In this document: positions 1-7,342 of the stretch, in pieces | Layout: each line of letters begins with the position of its first letter | Numbering within the stretch: position 1 is the first letter of the stretch | NCBI GenBank assembly: GCA_947626865.1 | Contig: CANQTZ010000003.1 | Span: 1-51,449 of the forward strand | Direction: 5' to 3' | DNA length: 51,449 bases | Source: an uncultured Clostridia bacterium | GTDB taxonomy: Bacteria > Bacillota > Clostridia > TANB77 > CAG-508 | Position numbers and translations under genes: made by a program | The notes under the pieces: generated by a model | The model's input: only the letters and a program-made list of their open reading frames with translations | What the model was told of the DNA's origin: nothing | Databases searched by the model: none

Positions 1-750
1 CCCTTGTGACTTGCTAATATCAATAGCAATTTCTTTCCCAATATAACCTAAATCACCACTAACAATAGCATCATAATAACTAGGACTTCTACCAGTATCC
101 AAAAAATGAGTAATAAGAGTATCTGCAAAAGCAGGTGCCATAGCAGCTCCCATATTATTAGCATCTTTAATTCCCATATCTACAATTTTACCAGGAGTAA
201 TATGAGTAACAAAAGGACCTGTACCATTTTTAGACAAAATAGCAGCACCTGAACCAGTAACTGTCCACTGGCTAGATGGCGGTCTTTGGTTTCCAAGTTC
301 AAGTGGAAATCTAAATTGCTTTTCAGCACTACAAAAATGACTAGAAGTAGCACATAACACATAATTTGCAAAACTTTCTATACAAACCGAACCTAAAATC
401 AAAGATTCAACAAATGTAGAACATGCACCAAATACACCAAAAAAAGGAATACTTAATTCTCTTAAGCCAAAACTAGAAGAAATACATTGATTAAGTAAAT
501 CGCCAGCAAACATACAATCAATCTCATTTGCAGGAATTCCAGATTTAGAAATAACTGTATTAACAGTCTCTTTTATAATCTTACTTTCAGCCTTTTCCCA
601 AGTCTTTTCACCCCAAAACTCATCATCCAAAGTTTGATCAAAATATTTGGCAAGTGGACCTTGAGCTTCTTTTGGACCTACAATAGAAGCACAATCTAAA
701 ATTGTAGGTGGGGTATTAAATTTAATAGTTTGTTTTCCTACTTTTTCCAA
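1..750 (-). CDS. spoVAD: Stage V sporulation protein AD, 5' portion (runs off the window)
   Basis: The reverse strand encodes 250 codons continuing past base 1. SpoVAD is a thiolase-fold protein of the SpoVA channel that moves dipicolinic acid into the forespore. Family blocks are visible: GPLAKYFDQTLDDEFWGEKT near residue 26, then TWEKAE, AGDLLNQC, PFFGVFGACST, ATSSHFCSAEKQFR, QWTVTGSGAA and SGDLGYIGKEIA. The start is TTG at 750, preceded by an AGGAGAT ribosome binding site; an ATG eight bases upstream is in another frame and stops at once. About three quarters of the usual ~335 residues are present. Identity is secure. Confidence 0.95.
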   Translation of the reverse strand, partial: MEKVGKQTIKFNTPPTILDCASIVGPKEAQGPLAKYFDQTLDDEFWGEKTWEKAESKIIKETVNTVISKSGIPANEIDCMFAGDLLNQCISSSFGLRELSIPFFGVFGACSTFVESLILGSVCIESFANYVLCATSSHFCSAEKQFRFPLELGNQRPPSSQWTVTGSGAAILSKNGTGPFVTHITPGKIVDMGIKDANNMGAAMAPAFADTLITHFLDTGRSPSYYDAIVSGDLGYIGKEIAIDISKSQG

Positions 751-775
751 AAAATCATCTCCTAAAAATATCTCA

Positions 776-1098
776 TGTCGCGTTTGGGTGTCGCATTGGG
801 GACGTTTCATTTCCGACATTTTTGTCGTGTTGGGGACAGTGTCGCATTGGGGACGTTTCCTTTTGGACATTTTTGTCGCATTGGGGACAGTGTCGTGTTG
901 GGGACGTTTCCTTTTCGACATTTTTGTCGCATAAGGGACACATCTTAAAATTTTAACTAATATACCGTTATTAAAAAATATAATTTAGGTAACACATCTA
1001 TTTTATTAAGATGTGTCCCTAATGCGACAAAAATGTCGGAAAGGAAACGTCCCCAACGCGACAGAAATGTCGGAAAGGAAACGTCCCCAATGCGACAT
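776..1098. repeat. 51-bp intergenic repeat array in inverted arrangement (family A)
   Basis: Three direct units of exactly 51 bp begin at 788, 839 and 890, each built from GTCGCATTGGGGACGTTTC, a TTTTCGACATTTTTGTC segment and TTGGGGACA. Two similar units lie in the opposite orientation at 1012-1098. The halves are joined by a perfect 15-bp inverted repeat (935-949 with 1006-1020). Another copy closes the window at 51377-51449, so the family is dispersed. It resembles REP/BIME-like extragenic repeats; no transposase is adjacent. No gene is supported between 751 and 1121. Confidence 0.85.
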
Positions 1099-1121
1099 CC
1101 AGCACAAAGGAGAGAGGAAGA

Positions 1122-1688
1122 TTGAAGAACAAGAAATTTATAATTATAATTTGTACATGTATTTTAATTGTATTTGTATTTGCTTTTTTTTGCAGAGATA
1201 ATTTTTTTAAAATTTTATATCCAAAGACTTATAAAGATGTGGTTTCTTTGTATGAAGAAAAGTATCAAGTGGAAGAAAATTTGATTTTTGCACTTATTAA
1301 GGCAGAAAGTAATTTTGATAAAGATGCTATTTCTCATAGAAGTGCTATTGGTTTGATGCAACTTATGGAAGATACGGCCAAAGACGTAGCAAGGACAAAT
1401 GCGATAGATATAGAGTTTGAAAATATGAAGGAAGAACTTTGTGATGTGGATAAAAATGTCCAGATAGGAACTTGTTATTTATCAACCCTTATGGAGAGAT
1501 ATGGAAATAAGGAGGTTGCACTTGCTGCATATAATGCAGGTATTGGCACAGTAGATGGATGGATTGAAAAAGGAATTATAAAAAAGGATGGAACAGATAT
1601 TGAGAATATTCCATATAAAGAAACAAATAATTATGTAAGGAAAATATTAAGGGATTATAAAATTTATGAAGATTTATATGATAACTAA
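1122..1688 (+). CDS. Membrane-anchored lytic murein transglycosylase (SLT domain)
   Basis: 188 residues. A hydrophobic helix (about 6-24) anchors the protein or acts as an uncleaved signal. The rest is a single SLT/goose-lysozyme-like domain: ALIKAESNFD holds the probable catalytic glutamate (E62), followed by SAIGLMQLMEDTA and the AYNAGIGTVDGW motif near residue 140. Such enzymes cleave the MurNAc-GlcNAc bond to form 1,6-anhydro ends. The start is TTG at 1122 behind an AAGGAGAGAGG ribosome binding site lying directly after the repeat array. The general family is sure; the biological role (sporulation or wall turnover) is not. Confidence 0.88.
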   Translation: MKNKKFIIIICTCILIVFVFAFFCRDNFFKILYPKTYKDVVSLYEEKYQVEENLIFALIKAESNFDKDAISHRSAIGLMQLMEDTAKDVARTNAIDIEFENMKEELCDVDKNVQIGTCYLSTLMERYGNKEVALAAYNAGIGTVDGWIEKGIIKKDGTDIENIPYKETNNYVRKILRDYKIYEDLYDN

Positions 1689-1723
1689 ATAAATATACAT
1701 ATTAAAGAAAAGGTGATGACAAA

Positions 1724-2947
1724 ATGTTAATAGAACAATTGATATTTACAGTAATTGCATTTGTAATTTTTGTATATATGTTTTTTCGTATGATTCGAAA
1801 CAATGATACTACATATATAATGATATTAGTTTTAGAGGCAATAGGAATAGCACTTAATTTTTTAGAGGTATTATTTGGAATTAAATTAAATATGTTACTT
1901 GTTATTTTGAAATATATTTTATCAATAATACTTCCTATTGTAATTATGATATTAGAAAAAAGAAATATAACTTTATTTGAAATGGTATATATTAGAAAAG
2001 CAAAAATCTTTTTATTTTTGGGAGACAACAAAAAAGCTAAGCAAGCACTTATCAAGTTAGTGGAAAAAAATGAAAATTCGTATAAGGCACATAGAATGTT
2101 AGCAGAAATTTATGACCAAGAAGGTGGCATGAGAAAAGCAATAGATGAATATGTACAAGCAATTGATTTAAACAAAAAAGATTATGATTCATATTATCGT
2201 GTAGCAGAATTGTTAAATCATTTAAATAAAAAAGATGAAGCCTCTGAAATGTTGTTTAATTTATTAAATAAAAAGCCGGAGATGTATAAAGCAACTAATT
2301 TATTAGGAGAAATTTTGCTAGATAGTGGAAGATATAAAGAAGCAGTGAATATTTATCAAGAAGCTTTAAGATATAACCCTGTAAGTTATGAACTAAATTA
2401 TAATTTAGGAATTGCATATACTATGCTAAATGATTTTCAAAATGCAAAAATATGTTATGAAAAAGCAGCTGATATTAATTCATTAATATATAATGCAAAA
2501 TATTCACTTGCACAAATTGCTTTAATTTATAAAGACTTAGAAGAAGCTGAAAAAAGATTTTTAGAATCAATTGATGAGGAAGAATTATCAGCAGATGCAT
2601 ATTATGAATTAGCCAAAATTTATTTACTTAAAGGCGAAAAAGAAAAAGCCATAAAATACATAAATACAGCAATAGATAGCAATTCTAAAAAAATAGTGCA
2701 AAGGGTAAAAAAGGAGCCAATTTTTATTCCAATAATGGCTAAAATCTCAATTCCATTTAATTTAGAAGAACCAACTGGTCAAGAAAATAAATTACAGCCA
2801 AAAGAAATTAGAGTAAAAGAGCATTTAGAAAAAATGAGTGAAATAACTAGAAATTTAAGTTATAATGATATTGACTTATTAAGAAAAAATACACATCAAA
2901 AAGAAATAGTAGAAAAAGGACAAGAAGAAAGGGAAAAAGAAAATTAG
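1724..2947 (+). CDS. Membrane-anchored TPR-repeat protein
   Basis: 407 residues. The first ~85 residues form about three hydrophobic helices, followed by at least five tetratricopeptide repeats (roughly 105-320), for example ENSYKAHRMLAEIYDQEGG and SYELNYNLGIAYTMLNDF. The tail after residue 345 is charged and probably disordered. TPR arrays mediate protein-protein contact, here presumably at the membrane surface. It follows the transglycosylase gene by 35 bases and an AAAGGTGATG ribosome binding site, so the two may be cotranscribed. I do not recognise a named family. Confidence 0.8.
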   Translation: MLIEQLIFTVIAFVIFVYMFFRMIRNNDTTYIMILVLEAIGIALNFLEVLFGIKLNMLLVILKYILSIILPIVIMILEKRNITLFEMVYIRKAKIFLFLGDNKKAKQALIKLVEKNENSYKAHRMLAEIYDQEGGMRKAIDEYVQAIDLNKKDYDSYYRVAELLNHLNKKDEASEMLFNLLNKKPEMYKATNLLGEILLDSGRYKEAVNIYQEALRYNPVSYELNYNLGIAYTMLNDFQNAKICYEKAADINSLIYNAKYSLAQIALIYKDLEEAEKRFLESIDEEELSADAYYELAKIYLLKGEKEKAIKYINTAIDSNSKKIVQRVKKEPIFIPIMAKISIPFNLEEPTGQENKLQPKEIRVKEHLEKMSEITRNLSYNDIDLLRKNTHQKEIVEKGQEEREKEN

Positions 2948-3015
2948 TTTATATTAGAGCACTGTTCATAAAATTTCTATATTTTAATATACTTAAAATA
3001 AAAAGGAGGAATAGT

Positions 3016-3087
3016 TTGAAAGAATGTAGGCTTTCATTTCTATGTGTGCCTTTTAATGAAGCAAGAAAGGAAAGGGATTTTTTATGA
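3016..3087 (+). CDS. Possible 23-residue leader peptide coupled to dpaA
   Basis: A TTG codon sits 6 bases after a strong AAGGAGG site (3003-3009) and opens a 23-codon frame, MKECRLSFLCVPFNEARKER followed by DFL. Its TGA stop overlaps the dpaA ATG (ATGA), a classic translational-coupling arrangement. The first ~45 bases reappear almost unchanged at 20891, so the segment may be a repeat or RNA element rather than a peptide gene. Coding status is uncertain. Confidence 0.4.
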   Translation: MKECRLSFLCVPFNEARKERDFL

Positions 3088-3962
3088 ATAGGAATTTTGC
3101 CATAATAGGCGGAGATTTAAGGATGGTAAAATTAGCAAAATTGTTTGCTTGTGAGGGAAGCAATGTATATACTTATGGATTAGAAGAAGCGGAAGAACTT
3201 AAAAATATTGAAAATATTACATTTTGCAATCAATTAAATGAGGCAATTGAAAATGTAGAGATTGTAATTGGACCAACTCCATTTTGTAGTAATGGAAAAG
3301 ACATAAATGCTGTATATAGCAAACAAAATATAACTTGTGAGCAATTAATAGAGGAAAGCTCGAATAAAACAATTATTGCAGGAAGTATTGCAACTAAGAT
3401 ATATGAATTAGTTAATGACAAAGACAAAATAATAGATATTATGAAGAGGGAAGAATTAGCAATACTAAATACTATTGCAACAGCAGAAGGAACCATTGAA
3501 ATTGCAATTTCTAATACAGATAAGGTAATTCATGGAAGCGAAATTTTAATTTTAGGATTTGGAAGGGTAGCTAAAATTTTAGCTAGTAAAATGAAAGCTT
3601 TGGAAGCAAATATTACTTGCTCTGCAAGAAAAGAAAAAGATTTCGCATGGATAAAAGCTTATGGCTATAAATCAACAAATATTAATGAATTAGGAAGAAA
3701 TTTGTCTAATTATGATATTATAATTAATACAGTACCATATCAAATTTTAAAACAAAATAATTTACAATATGTAAAAAATGATTGCTTATTGATTGACCTT
3801 GCTTCTAGTCCGGGAGGAATTGACAGAGACTTTGCTAAAATAAAAGGCTTAAAATTGATTTGGGCATTAGCTTTGCCTGGCAAAGTTGCACCAGTTACAA
3901 CAGCAAAAATTATGAAAAATACAATATATAATATTTTAAAAGAGGAGAAAGATAAATGTTAA
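3084..3962 (+). CDS. dpaA: Dipicolinate synthase subunit A
   Basis: 292 residues, the usual length of SpoVFA/DpaA. It begins with the typical NFAIIGGDLRMVKLAKLF dinucleotide-binding start, and a second Rossmann fold follows at about 150-165 (GSEILILGFGRVAKILASKM). INTVPYQIL and LIDLASSPGGID are family blocks. The enzyme acts in the mother cell, making dipicolinic acid from a lysine-pathway intermediate. The partner dpaB does not follow. Instead the 3' end overlaps uppP by 7 bases, so the two are probably translationally coupled. Confidence 0.93.
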   Translation: MNRNFAIIGGDLRMVKLAKLFACEGSNVYTYGLEEAEELKNIENITFCNQLNEAIENVEIVIGPTPFCSNGKDINAVYSKQNITCEQLIEESSNKTIIAGSIATKIYELVNDKDKIIDIMKREELAILNTIATAEGTIEIAISNTDKVIHGSEILILGFGRVAKILASKMKALEANITCSARKEKDFAWIKAYGYKSTNINELGRNLSNYDIIINTVPYQILKQNNLQYVKNDCLLIDLASSPGGIDRDFAKIKGLKLIWALALPGKVAPVTTAKIMKNTIYNILKEEKDKC

Positions 3963-4827
3963 TAGAAGTAATAAAAGCTATTTTATTTGGAATAGTTGAA
4001 GGAATAACAGAGTGGTTACCAATTAGTAGTACAGGGCATTTAATATTAGTAGAACAATTTGTAAAATTTAAACAGGTATCTCCAGAATTTTGGAGCATGT
4101 TTCAAGTAGTAATACAATTTGGAGCTATTTTAGCAGTAGTATTATTATATTGGAATCATATTTGGCCTTTGACAAAAAACAAGGAAAAAGCTATCAAAAA
4201 AACAGGAATTTTGTCTTATTTTGATAAGAAAACAATGCAGTTATGGGGAAAAATTTTAGTTGCTTGTGTGCCAGCAGCTATAATAGGTTTAATGTTTGAT
4301 GAAGTTTTCGAAGCATTATTTTACAATCCATTTTGTATTGCAATAGCCTTAATTGTATTTGGAATTGCTTTTATTGTAATAGAAAACTATAATAAGAAAA
4401 ATAAAAATAAGAAAGCAAAAGAAAAGAATAGTGAAATTACATATAAAGATGCCATTATCATTGGTATATTTCAATTACTAGCAGCTATATTCCCAGGCAC
4501 ATCACGTTCGCGGATCAACTATTTTAGGAGGCTTGCTAATAGGCTTAACTAGACCAAATGCGGCAGAATTTACTTTTTACTTAGCTATTCCAACTATGTT
4601 ACGGAGCAAGTTTATTAAAACTAGTAAAATTTGGATTTGGTTTTACAGGAATAGAACTGATTATTTTAATTGTTGGGATGGTCATTTCATTCTTAGTATC
4701 AGTAATTGTAATTAAATTCTTAATGAGTTATATAAAGAAACATGATTTTAAAGCATTTGGATATTATAGAATTATTTTAGGATTACTTGTTTTAGTATAT
4801 TTTGGTATTACAAAAGGCATGAATTAA
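3956..4827 (+). CDS. uppP: Undecaprenyl-diphosphate phosphatase, needing two +1 frameshifts
   Basis: Frame 0 covers residues 1-185, including the N-terminal [14 protein letters not shown] motif, and reaches the second signature as PGTSRS. At 4511 the next in-frame codon is CGG; skipping its C gives GGA and the family continuation [21 protein letters not shown] second in-frame CGG at 4602 again needs a one-base skip, giving [16 protein letters not shown] and then the last helices, ending at TAA 4825-4827. The reconstructed product is 289 residues, normal for UppP/BacA. This integral membrane enzyme recycles the lipid carrier for peptidoglycan. Without the shifts, two active-site-proximal and membrane segments would be lost, so it is either recoded or a pseudogene; the intact flanking frames favour recoding. 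Confidence 0.9.
4511..4514 (+). other. +1 frameshift site 1 (TCG CGG A, uppP)
   Basis: In-frame CGG; reading GGA from 4512 restores the conserved PGTSRSG motif of UppP. Confidence 0.88.
4602..4605 (+). other. +1 frameshift site 2 (TTA CGG A, uppP)
   Basis: In-frame CGG 30 codons after site 1; reading GGA from 4603 continues [17 protein letters not shown]. Confidence 0.88.
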
Positions 4828-4840
4828 ATTTCATGCCTAA
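4814..4840. terminator. Hairpin between convergent uppP and the 4846 gene
   Basis: AGGCATGAA pairs with TTCATGCCT around a short loop spanning the uppP stop codon. On the minus strand it is followed by TTTT, so it mainly terminates the minus-strand gene. Confidence 0.65.
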
Positions 4841-4845
4841 ACTAT

Positions 4846-5073
4846 TTATTCAACTTTTCTATTTTGTCTTTCATTTGAAGTTCCACACATTTTTTCATAT
4901 TCTTTACATTTAATTTTGTAATCCATTTGCATACATAAATAGCGATAATAACTACAAGCCTGTTCATATTGCATCATTGGATTAAAAAAAGGGTCTTTAT
5001 AGACTTCATTCATATCCATACCATTATAGTCCATATAAGGTGGCATGAAGCCATTATTAAAATCTCTTTCCAT
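4846..5073 (-). CDS. Small acidic Met/Tyr-rich protein of unknown function
   Basis: 75 residues from the ATG at 5073, which lies 9 bases after AAGGAG; an in-frame TTG at 5082 touches the ribosome binding site and is less likely. The product is rich in Met, Tyr, Asn and Pro (MERDFNNGFMPPYMDYNGMD) with three Cys in the C-terminal half (SYYRYLCMQMDYKIKCKEYE, then KMCGTSN). Its position next to ylbJ and other sporulation genes and its composition suggest a spore-coat or spore-associated protein, but this is inference. Confidence 0.6.
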   Translation of the reverse strand: MERDFNNGFMPPYMDYNGMDMNEVYKDPFFNPMMQYEQACSYYRYLCMQMDYKIKCKEYEKMCGTSNERQNRKVE

Positions 5074-5122
5074 ATCAATCAACTCCTTGTTTCAATATAT
5101 GTAAGAAAACAAAATACTATAA

Positions 5123-6181
5123 CTATAAATCAAAATTAAAAAAAGGAAAAACTTGCATGAATAAATAAGTATAAAAGCTAGCAAATATACCATGAAGCAA
5201 TTTTCCATATACATAAGGTTTGATAGATAAATCTGTTTTAGCTGTAATACTCCAAACTTGAAGAAGAATAGAAATACCGCCAAATCCAAGTAAAAAAGCA
5301 GTAAGTATAATATTCAAAGAAATCTTTTTACAATGAATAGCACAAATATTATTAATACCATTAGTAATTTCGAGTAACCCAGTTAAAATTCCTTGAATAA
5401 AGCTAGTATCAATATTTAAAAAGTTAAAACATGGTGAAAGTAAAGCAGTAAAAAAATTAAATAATCCACTAGCTTTAAGAATTGATATTATACTTGAAAA
5501 AATAACAACAAATCCTCCAATTAAAAGAATAGTAGAAATACTAGTTGTAATACTTTGGGCTAAAATTTCTCCTAAATTGGAAAAAGATGCAGGCTTTTGA
5601 GATTTATTAGAAAAGATTGAATTAGTACTACTTAGATAAGTATTAGTATTTCTCTTCCAATAGCGAAAAATAAAACCAACTGTTAGGCAAGCAAGTAAAT
5701 GAGTAACAAATAGTAAAATACCAATAGTTGTACTTCCAAACATCAAAATTCCAACTGTGCCAATAATAAATAAAGGACCAGAATTATTAGTAAAACTAAG
5801 CAACCTTTCACATTCTTCTTTACTACAAATATTATTTTGTCTAAAATTGCATGCAATTTTTGCACCAACTGGGTAACCACTAATAATTCCCATAATAAAA
5901 GCAAAAGAACCTTCTCCTCGAATATTAAAAATAGGTTTCATATAACAATTTAATAAATTGCCTAGCAAAGAAACAATATTGGTGTGCATTAGTAATTCAG
6001 TTGCGACAAAAAAAGGAAATAATGATGGAATAACAGAATTTGCCCATAAACTCAGTCCTGATTTTACAGCAGGTAAATTACTTTTGGAAAAGATTAATAA
6101 ACAAAAGGTAAATCCTAAAAATAAAAGGGGCAGAAAATTTCTTTTTAATTTTATAACATAGATACTTGGTTTTGCTACCAT
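5123..6181 (-). CDS. ylbJ: Sporulation integral membrane protein YlbJ
   Basis: 352 residues with about eight hydrophobic segments. Nucleoside-transporter/FeoB-gate-type blocks are visible: NSVIPSLFPFFVATELL, GSFAFIMGIISGYPVGAKI, SFTNNSGPLFIIGTVG and FLLGFGGISILLQV, in the order expected for YlbJ. In Bacillus the family is needed for spore cortex formation. The start is the ATG at 6181 behind GGAGGA; an in-frame ATG at 6196 overlaps that site and is rejected. It is not in an evident operon with the small gene downstream, 49 bases away. Confidence 0.9.
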   Translation of the reverse strand: MVAKPSIYVIKLKRNFLPLLFLGFTFCLLIFSKSNLPAVKSGLSLWANSVIPSLFPFFVATELLMHTNIVSLLGNLLNCYMKPIFNIRGEGSFAFIMGIISGYPVGAKIACNFRQNNICSKEECERLLSFTNNSGPLFIIGTVGILMFGSTTIGILLFVTHLLACLTVGFIFRYWKRNTNTYLSSTNSIFSNKSQKPASFSNLGEILAQSITTSISTILLIGGFVVIFSSIISILKASGLFNFFTALLSPCFNFLNIDTSFIQGILTGLLEITNGINNICAIHCKKISLNIILTAFLLGFGGISILLQVWSITAKTDLSIKPYVYGKLLHGIFASFYTYLFMQVFPFFNFDL

Positions 6182-6258
6182 AAACAATTCCTCCATTCTA
6201 TTATAATATATTAGTAGAAATGAAGATTATGTCAGTTGCAATTTTTTTATATTTTGTA

Positions 6259-6287
6259 TTGACAATTAATGGAATATATGGTTTAAT
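6259..6287 (+). promoter_or_regulatory. SigA-type promoter upstream of the W-repeat gene
   Basis: TTGACA (6259-6264), 17-base spacer, TTTAAT (6282-6287), 84 bases before the start codon. Confidence 0.6.
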
Positions 6288-6370
6288 GTTTACAAGCGAA
6301 GCAAAAACGTAAAATTTTACATATAAAGCCTGCTTAGCATTGAAAATTTTTGTAGAAAGGTGGTAAGATT

Positions 6371-7039
6371 ATGGAAGATGTTATAGCAACAACGTTATTA
6401 AAGGAATTCAGAGAATTTCGAGCAGAAAATAACGAAAGATGGGAAAACAACGAAAGAAGATGGGAAGAAAATGACAAAAGATGGGAAGAGAACGAAAGAA
6501 GATGGGAAGAAAATGACAAAAGATGGGAAGAGAATGAAAAAAGATGGGAAAATAACGAAAGAAGATGGGAAGAAAACGAAAAGAGATGGGAAAATAACGA
6601 AAGAAGATGGGAAGAGAATGAAAAGAGATGGGAAAACAACGAAAGAAGATGGGAGGAAAATGACAAAAGATGGTGTGAGAATGACAAACGTTGGGAGCAA
6701 AACGAAAGTAGATGGCAAGGAAATAAGCAAGTTTTAGCAAGTATAGATAAAAGATTAACTAATTTAGAAGAAGCAAGAAAAAAAGATAGAAGAGAATTAA
6801 TAGAAGTACTAGATACAATGCAAAAAAGCATAGATAATCAGTTTAAAGAGATGCAGACTCATTTTGATATGAAATTTGATAAAATATTTGCTGCCCAAAG
6901 AGTATATGAACTTGAAAATTCACAATTCAAGAGAATATTTTGCGCACACGAAAAAAGGCTTGACTTCCAGGATTCAAAACTAGACTATATAGAAAATTGG
7001 ATTGATCAGTTTGATTTAGGGGAATTGTCACCAGCATAG
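6371..7039 (+). CDS. Coiled-coil protein with 14 tryptophan heptads
   Basis: 222 residues, start ATG behind AAGGTGG. Residues ~18-118 consist of about 14 consecutive 7-residue repeats of the form W-E-x-N-x-R/K-R, placing one Trp per heptad and giving a highly charged helix. A second, ordinary coiled-coil region follows (LASIDKRLTNLEEARKKDRR to ~180), then a C-terminal region with a conserved-looking FCAHEKRLDFQDSKLDYIEN segment. No membrane or signal segment. Similar Trp-heptad proteins exist in Firmicutes without known function. The repeat length makes it prone to unit gain and loss. Function unknown. Confidence 0.8.
   Translation: MEDVIATTLLKEFREFRAENNERWENNERRWEENDKRWEENERRWEENDKRWEENEKRWENNERRWEENEKRWENNERRWEENEKRWENNERRWEENDKRWCENDKRWEQNESRWQGNKQVLASIDKRLTNLEEARKKDRRELIEVLDTMQKSIDNQFKEMQTHFDMKFDKIFAAQRVYELENSQFKRIFCAHEKRLDFQDSKLDYIENWIDQFDLGELSPA
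6428..6720 (+). repeat. 21-bp in-frame tandem repeat, about 14 units
   Basis: Each unit encodes one W-heptad (core AGATGGGAAGAAAA or AGATGGGAAAATAA); pairs of units often form a 42-bp higher-order period. All units keep the reading frame. Confidence 0.85.
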
Positions 7040-7058
7040 GTTTTATATGGATTGATAT

Positions 7059-7090
7059 GAACTGTAACTTTGGTAGTTGCAGTTCTTTAA
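7059..7090 (+). terminator. Terminator after the W-repeat gene
   Basis: GAACTGTAACT pairs with AGTTGCAGTTC over a 5-base loop and is followed by TTTA. The rest of the 303-base gap to 7342 holds only the promoter elements listed separately. Confidence 0.6.
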
Positions 7091-7207
7091 AGTAAATTAC
7101 AACAAATTGTATTAAAAATCAAAAAACTATTGCAAAAAATAAAAGAATGGTTTATACTAAGAATAGATACATGACAAATTATGTACAAGAACAAAAAATA
7201 TTAAAAA

Positions 7208-7253
7208 AGTCGAAAAAAGTATTGCAAAATAAGTGGAAGATGTGATATATAAT
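7208..7253 (+). promoter_or_regulatory. Putative promoter with Spo0A-box-like element
   Basis: GTCGAAAAA (from 7209) resembles the core of a Spo0A box (TGTCGAA). It is followed by TTGCAA (7222-7227) and TATAAT (7248-7253; the overlapping TATATA at 7246 gives an 18-base spacing). The 16-base string AGTCGAAAAAAGTATT recurs at 40758. Confidence 0.4.
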
Positions 7254-7342
7254 TGAGTAAGGTTTATATAATCAGAACACAACATAATATCACTTTAAAG
7301 CCATGAGAAAAAACCAAAAGAAAAAAGAAGGAGGTAAACGAG

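Noticed and set aside
776..1098. CRISPR array
   Set aside because: Units abut without unique spacers and appear in both orientations; no cas genes.
3016..3087. Reading the 23-residue peptide as the start of SpoIIAB
   Set aside because: Only loosely similar in its first residues and too short; it stops at the dpaA start.
6334..6831. Long Ser/Leu/Phe-rich minus-strand frames opposite the W-heptad gene
   Set aside because: Shadow frames of the 21-bp repeats; no ribosome binding site and only repeat translation.
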